This document shows positions 48,650-52,107 of a stretch of 52,107 nt of DNA, piece by piece. The stretch comes from Thermoplasmata archaeon (lineage in GTDB: Archaea; Thermoplasmatota; Thermoplasmata; Lutacidiplasmatales; UBA184): contig JAKIVS010000014.1 in NCBI GenBank assembly GCA_022750435.1, forward strand, positions 1 through 52,107, given 5' to 3'. The notes beneath the pieces were generated by a model, which saw only the letters and a list, made by a program, of their open reading frames with translations, did no database searches and had not been told where the DNA came from. The translations under genes were made by a program, and so were the position numbers. The number at the start of each line of letters is the position of its first letter. The first letter of the stretch is position 1.

Positions 48650-49323
48650 AGCCGCCCGACGTGCCGGAGGTACCGGCCAATCTCTCCCGATCCCAGCTTG
48701 CTCGTGCCCGCGCTCCGCGGGGCGAACACGAACGGCACCTCCACCGCCGGCGACGGCCGGCACTTCACGAGAATTTCGAGGACGATCTTGTAGCCGAGCG
48801 GCGTGAGGTTCCCGCGCACGAGCACGTCGCGGCGTACGGCGAAGTAGCCGCTCATCGGGTCCTTGACCGGGGTCAACGGTCGCGCGAGGAGGGCGCCCCC
48901 CCAGGAGATTGCCCGTCGGGAGCCGCCGAGACCGGGCGAGGCGCCCCCGGGGACGTGCCGGCTCGCGATCGTCATCTCGGCGCTTCCCGCGAGGATCGGC
49001 TCGATCAGGGAGGGGAGAATCTCCGGGGGGTGGCTCCCGTCCGCGTCGATCCCGACGATGACGGTGCCGCTCGCGATCTGCATCCCCAGGAGGACCGCGC
49101 TCGCGAGTCCGCGTTCCCCCTGGCGCACGTAGAGGCGCCACGGATGGTGGGCGGCGATCTTCTGGACCTCCGCGCCGGTCCCGTCGTTCGACGCGTCGTC
49201 GACGACGACGACCTCGTACTGGTAGCGGGCGAGTGCCTTGGCGAGACGTGGGGCGAGGAGCGCGATCGCCTCGCGCTCGTTCAGGGTCGGGATCACGACC
49301 GAGACTTCGAGCCCCCCGGCCAC
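48601..49323 (-). CDS. DPM1-like family 2 glycosyltransferase
   Basis: This 240 aa enzyme has the GT2 fold: VSVVIPTLNERE, VVVVDDASNDGTG, GIDADGSHPPEILP (DxD-like ADG), ASRHVPGG and KDPMSGYFAVRRDV, all as in polyprenol-phosphate mannosyltransferases (DPM1/GtrB). It lacks C-terminal membrane helices, as in the soluble DPM1 class. Donor and acceptor are not determined; protein or lipid glycosylation is likely. It converges on the RsmC-like gene. Confidence 0.9.
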   Translation of the reverse strand: MAGGLEVSVVIPTLNEREAIALLAPRLAKALARYQYEVVVVDDASNDGTGAEVQKIAAHHPWRLYVRQGERGLASAVLLGMQIASGTVIVGIDADGSHPPEILPSLIEPILAGSAEMTIASRHVPGGASPGLGGSRRAISWGGALLARPLTPVKDPMSGYFAVRRDVLVRGNLTPLGYKIVLEILVKCRPSPAVEVPFVFAPRSAGTSKLGSGEIGRYLRHVGRLYAWTLGGRRRASTTR

Positions 49324-49481
49324 GCCGGGACCAGTCGCCCCGGGTTAATCTGCCGTCCCCCTCCCGGGGGGTTGGGGCGGGCGCGGACCGGGCGCGAGCG
49401 TCGGCCGGCGAACCCCCGGACGGAGGTTCCGACCCTCGGGCCGGGGCCCCGACCGTCGGCGGCGCGCTGTCGGCGAAGCGC

Positions 49482-49489
49482 TTAAAAGG
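49482..49489 (+). promoter_or_regulatory. TATA-like box for the S13-S4-S11-Rpo3 operon
   Basis: The run ttaaaagg is about 90 bases upstream of the GTG at 49575, predicting transcription near 49512 and a leader of about 60 bases. Confidence 0.5.
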
Positions 49490-49574
49490 CACGGGTTTCT
49501 CGGCGCGCGCACCCCGGGCTCGAGGGCCGGCCGACGAGGCCGACCGCTCCCCGCCCGACGCATCATCCAGGAGA

Positions 49575-50414
49575 GTGAGGACCGCGCCCAAGACCCCGAA
49601 GGACGAGACGACGTCCACGGCCGCCGCCCCAGCGGAGGCTCCGGACGCCGAACCGAAATCCGGGAAGAAAGAGCGACCCTCGAAGGGGAAGGATGGCGGC
49701 AAGGACGGGGGAAAGGACGGCGCCAAAGAGGGCAAGGGGAAGTCCGGCAAGTCGGGCGCCCCCGGAGCCAAGGAGCGCAAGGGCAAGCCGATCCCCGACA
49801 ACCCGAACTTCCGGTACATCGTCCGACTCGCCGGCGCCGACCTGGACGGAACGCGCGCGACCGCGCTCGCCGTGACCGGCGTGCGCGGCGTGGGACCCCG
49901 CATCGCCGAGGTCGCCTGCCACCTCGCGGGCGTTTCCCCCTCCGAGATGATCGGTAACCTCCCGGAGACCGCCGTCGACGGGCTCGAGCAGCTCCTCGGC
50001 GACCTCCCGTCCCGGCTCCCCCCGTGGATGGTCAACCACCGGTACGACCCCGCCACAGGCGAGACTCACCATTTCTTCGGCGGCGACCTCGAGACCGCGC
50101 GACGCGACGACGTCAACCGGATGAAGATGATCCGGTCGTACCGCGGCGTACGCCACGAGCGCGGCCAGAAGGTCCGGGGCCAGCGCACCCGCTCGAACGG
50201 GCGGACGGGCATGGCTGCGGGCGTCATCAAGAAGGCCGCGAAGGAAGCGGCGGCGGCCAAGGGGAAGGACAGCGGCGGCGGGCCGGGAGCGCCCGCCGCG
50301 CCGGCCACTCCGGCGGCCGCGGCGACCCCGGCCGCGGGCGCCAAGACGGCTGCGGCACCCGCCGCGGGCGGAAAGGCCGCGGCGACACCGGCGGCCGGCA
50401 AGAAGAAGGAGTAG
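49575..50414 (+). CDS. rpsM: 30S ribosomal protein S13 with low-complexity tails
   Basis: The S13 core (about residues 76-210) is clear: FRYIVRLAGADLDGTRATALAVTGVRGVGPRIAEVA and RSYRGVRHERGQKVRGQRTRSNGRTG. It is flanked by an N-terminal extension of about 75 Lys/Gly/Glu-rich residues (KGKDGGKDGGKDG) and a C-terminal tail of about 65 Ala/Pro/Lys residues with repeated PAAG units, reminiscent of histone H1-like tails. At 279 aa it is nearly double the usual archaeal S13. GTG start with GGAGA close upstream. rpsD follows four bases after its stop. Confidence 0.96.
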   Translation: MRTAPKTPKDETTSTAAAPAEAPDAEPKSGKKERPSKGKDGGKDGGKDGAKEGKGKSGKSGAPGAKERKGKPIPDNPNFRYIVRLAGADLDGTRATALAVTGVRGVGPRIAEVACHLAGVSPSEMIGNLPETAVDGLEQLLGDLPSRLPPWMVNHRYDPATGETHHFFGGDLETARRDDVNRMKMIRSYRGVRHERGQKVRGQRTRSNGRTGMAAGVIKKAAKEAAAAKGKDSGGGPGAPAAPATPAAAATPAAGAKTAAAPAAGGKAAATPAAGKKKE

Positions 50415-50418
50415 ACCG

Positions 50419-51018
50419 ATGGGTGATCCGAAGTTCCTCCGTCGGTCCTACGACACCCCGAAGCATCCTTGGGAAGCCGCCCGGATGGACGAGGAGCGGA
50501 AGCTCGTCGCCAAGTACGGACTGAAGAACAAGCGCGAACTCTGGAAGGCGCAGACGATCCTCCGTGGATTCCGCCGACAGGCGCGCGAACTCCAATCCCG
50601 CGTGCGCGCCGGCGAGACCCAGGCCCTCCGGGAGTCCGAGGGACTCCTCGGCCGCCTGACCCGCCTCGGCGTCCTCGCGGCGGGCAGTTCCAGCCTCGAC
50701 GACGTGCTCGCCCTACCCCCCGAAGTCGTGCTCGAGCGGCGGTTCGAGTGGGTCGCCTACCGGCGCGACCTCGCCGGGACCCCCAAGGGCGCGCGGCAAC
50801 TCATTGTGCACGGACATCTTACCATCGGAAACCACAAGGTCACGCGACCGGGCTATCTCGTCCTCGCGGCCGAGGAGATGGACATCGCCTACGCCCCGTC
50901 GTCCGGGCTGACGTCGGAGGACCACCCCGTCCGCGTCGCGGTCCGAGAGAAGCTCGCCCGTCGCAGCCAGGCGACCGCCCCTCCCCCGACCCCCGGTCCG
51001 ATTCCCGGAGGCGCGTAG
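50419..51018 (+). CDS. rpsD: 30S ribosomal protein S4
   Basis: This 199 aa protein starts four bases after the S13 stop. The N-terminus FLRRSYDTPKHPWEAARMDEERKLVAKYGLKNKRELWKAQTILRGFRRQAREL is the archaeal S4 start, followed by the S4 RNA-binding domain including ARQLIVHGHLTIGNHKVTRPGYLV. It binds 16S rRNA early in 30S assembly. A short Pro/Ala tail closes it. Confidence 0.98.
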   Translation: MGDPKFLRRSYDTPKHPWEAARMDEERKLVAKYGLKNKRELWKAQTILRGFRRQARELQSRVRAGETQALRESEGLLGRLTRLGVLAAGSSSLDDVLALPPEVVLERRFEWVAYRRDLAGTPKGARQLIVHGHLTIGNHKVTRPGYLVLAAEEMDIAYAPSSGLTSEDHPVRVAVREKLARRSQATAPPPTPGPIPGGA

Positions 51019-51021
51019 AGC

Positions 51022-51405
51022 ATGGCGAAGGTCGGCATCGCGCACATCTACGCGAGCTACAACAACATCCACATCACCGTCACCGACATCACCGGCGCCG
51101 AGACGCTCACCAAGGCGACCGGCGGCATGGTCGTCAAGGCCGCGCGGGACGAATCGAGCCCGTACGCGGCGATGAAGGCGGCCGACCAGGTCGCGGCGAC
51201 GATGAAGGAGAAGGGGTACGACACGCTCCATGTCCGCGTCCGAGCTCCGGGAGGCAACCGCGCCCGCTCGCCCGGCCCCGGCGCCCAGGCGGCGATCCGC
51301 GCGCTCGCGCGCGCCGGCATGAAGATCAGTCGGATCGAGGACGTCACCCCCGTCCCCCACGACGGCACCAAGGCGAAGGGAGGCCGGCGCGGCCGGCGGG
51401 TGTAA
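51022..51405 (+). CDS. rpsK: 30S ribosomal protein S11
   Basis: This 127 aa protein starts at the ATG at 51022, with GGAGG ten bases upstream inside the S4 end. [25 protein letters not shown] and [55 protein letters not shown] are diagnostic of S11. The C-terminal GGRRGRRV lies at the 30S platform near the P site. Confidence 0.99.
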   Translation: MAKVGIAHIYASYNNIHITVTDITGAETLTKATGGMVVKAARDESSPYAAMKAADQVAATMKEKGYDTLHVRVRAPGGNRARSPGPGAQAAIRALARAGMKISRIEDVTPVPHDGTKAKGGRRGRRV

Positions 51406-51406
51406 C

Positions 51407-52107
51407 GTGGACGTCGCGTCCGTCGACCTGAAGACCCGCGAGCTCCGCCTCGAGTTCACCGGCGCGAGCGCGGCCAAGGTCAACGCGATCCGCCGCACGC
51501 TCCTTGCCGACGTGCCAAAGCTCGCCATCGAGGACATCGAGTTCCACCTCGGCCCGATCCGGGACGAGGCGAGCGGGAAGGACTACGACTCCTCCACCAG
51601 CATGTTCGACGAGGGAGTCGCGCTCCGGCTCGGACTCCTTCCGATCCCGACGGACCTCGGGCAATTCCGTAGGAAGGCCGACTGCACCTGTGGCGGGCAA
51701 GGCTGCCCCCACTGTCAGATGATGTATTCGATCGACAAGAAGGGACCCTGCACGGTGTACGCGCGGGACATCACGCCGCTCGGCGACGCCACCATGGCGA
51801 TCCTCGAGCCCGAGGTCCCGATCGTCCGGCTCGGCGCCCGCCAGGCGCTCCTCGCCTACGCGACCGCCGTCGTTGGCACCGCGCGCGAGCACGCGAAGTG
51901 GCAGGTCGCCCATGCCGTCGCGAGCTCCCCCCGACCCCACATCAAGATCGCGAAGAAGTCCGGGTGTTCCGATGCCTGCCTGAAGCGGGCCGCCGGCACG
52001 TGTCCGGTGAACATCCTCGCCTACGACGCGGGGAAGGTCACCGTCACCGACGAGACGAAGTGCATCCTCTGCTGGGCGTGCGAGAAGAGCTGCGAGCACG
52101 GGAGCGT
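51407..52107 (+). CDS. rpo3: RNA polymerase subunit Rpo3 (RpoD), truncated by window edge
   Basis: The gene begins at a GTG two bases after the S11 stop and runs off the window after about 233 codons. The N-terminal dimerisation region KVNAIRRTLLADVPKLAIEDIEFHLGPIRDEASGKDYDSSTSMFDEG and AVVGTAREHAKWQVAHAV identify archaeal RpoD/Rpo3. A CTCGGQGCPHC insertion may bind zinc. The visible end contains CSDACLKRAAGTCP and CILCWACEKSC, matching the ferredoxin-like iron-sulfur domain found in Rpo3 of some archaea. It partners Rpo11 in polymerase assembly. Confidence 0.96.
   Translation, partial: MDVASVDLKTRELRLEFTGASAAKVNAIRRTLLADVPKLAIEDIEFHLGPIRDEASGKDYDSSTSMFDEGVALRLGLLPIPTDLGQFRRKADCTCGGQGCPHCQMMYSIDKKGPCTVYARDITPLGDATMAILEPEVPIVRLGARQALLAYATAVVGTAREHAKWQVAHAVASSPRPHIKIAKKSGCSDACLKRAAGTCPVNILAYDAGKVTVTDETKCILCWACEKSCEHGS

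Noticed and set aside
1-52107. CRISPR arrays, insertion sequences, integrase attachment sites and rRNA genes
   Set aside because: I looked for spaced direct repeats, transposase motifs and long terminal inverted repeats and saw none; only the protein-coding thermopsin repeats are present.

Overview
The window is a high-GC archaeal chromosome segment. The core genes are archaeal in type: elongation factor 1-alpha followed by S10, an S13-S4-S11-Rpo3 operon, a proteasome alpha subunit, a membrane-anchored LonB protease, MBF1, the pterin aldolase MptD, archaetidylserine synthase and decarboxylase, and archaeal NMN adenylyltransferase. Thermopsin, a proline iminopeptidase of tricorn-factor F1 size, and bacterial-type UvrA, UvrC and TopA together suggest Thermoplasmatota, perhaps a GC-rich soil or acid-associated Thermoplasmata lineage. 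That placement is inference, because no 16S rRNA gene is present. Many genes start about 27 bases after a TATA-like box, so leaderless transcription appears common. Other genes have GGAGG-type sites or start on a GTGA or ATGA overlap.

Layout. 1-6.3 kb is an accessory region: a winged-helix/nucleotidyltransferase pair resembling AbiE, two small membrane proteins of the same architecture, an alpha/beta hydrolase, a SnoaL-like protein, a secreted protein, and about 500 bases with no gene but one strong TATA-like box. 5.9-10.6 kb holds small genes, including two Cys-rich microproteins (54 and 49 aa) and a 43 aa membrane microprotein that I located by hand, plus RNase HI and membrane proteins. 10.6-18.5 kb has cyclophilin, surface proteins, a pilin-like protein, an HxlR regulator, a large thermopsin with a beta-helix-like C-terminus, and an acetyltransferase.

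18.5-25.9 kb holds tRNA-Thr(CGT), the operon lonB - small Cys protein - nadM - PLP enzyme, a FolD homologue missing its cyclohydrolase lysine, a radical SAM protein and psmA. 25.9-34 kb is a DNA repair and topology block: a creatininase-like gene followed by uvrA and uvrC (UvrC lacks its helix-hairpin-helix end), then topA. 34.1-40 kb has tRNA-Phe(GAA), an acetyltransferase, a thiolase-like/DUF35 pair whose thiolase lacks the nucleophilic Cys, ornithine carbamoyltransferase with an altered HCLP motif, MBF1, a hotdog thioesterase and a methyltransferase.

40-46 kb is tuf-rpsJ followed by lipid head-group and pterin genes, then citrate synthase and an MFS transporter on the other strand. 46-52.1 kb has a stand-alone RAM-domain protein, DnaJ, an RsmC-like methyltransferase, a DPM1-like glycosyltransferase and the start of the S13-S4-S11-Rpo3 operon, cut off in rpo3 by the window edge.

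The points most worth following are the enzyme homologues with changed catalytic residues (FolD, thiolase, OTC), the thermopsin-beta-helix fusion, the truncated UvrC, the low-complexity tails on S13, and the promoter-linked microproteins.
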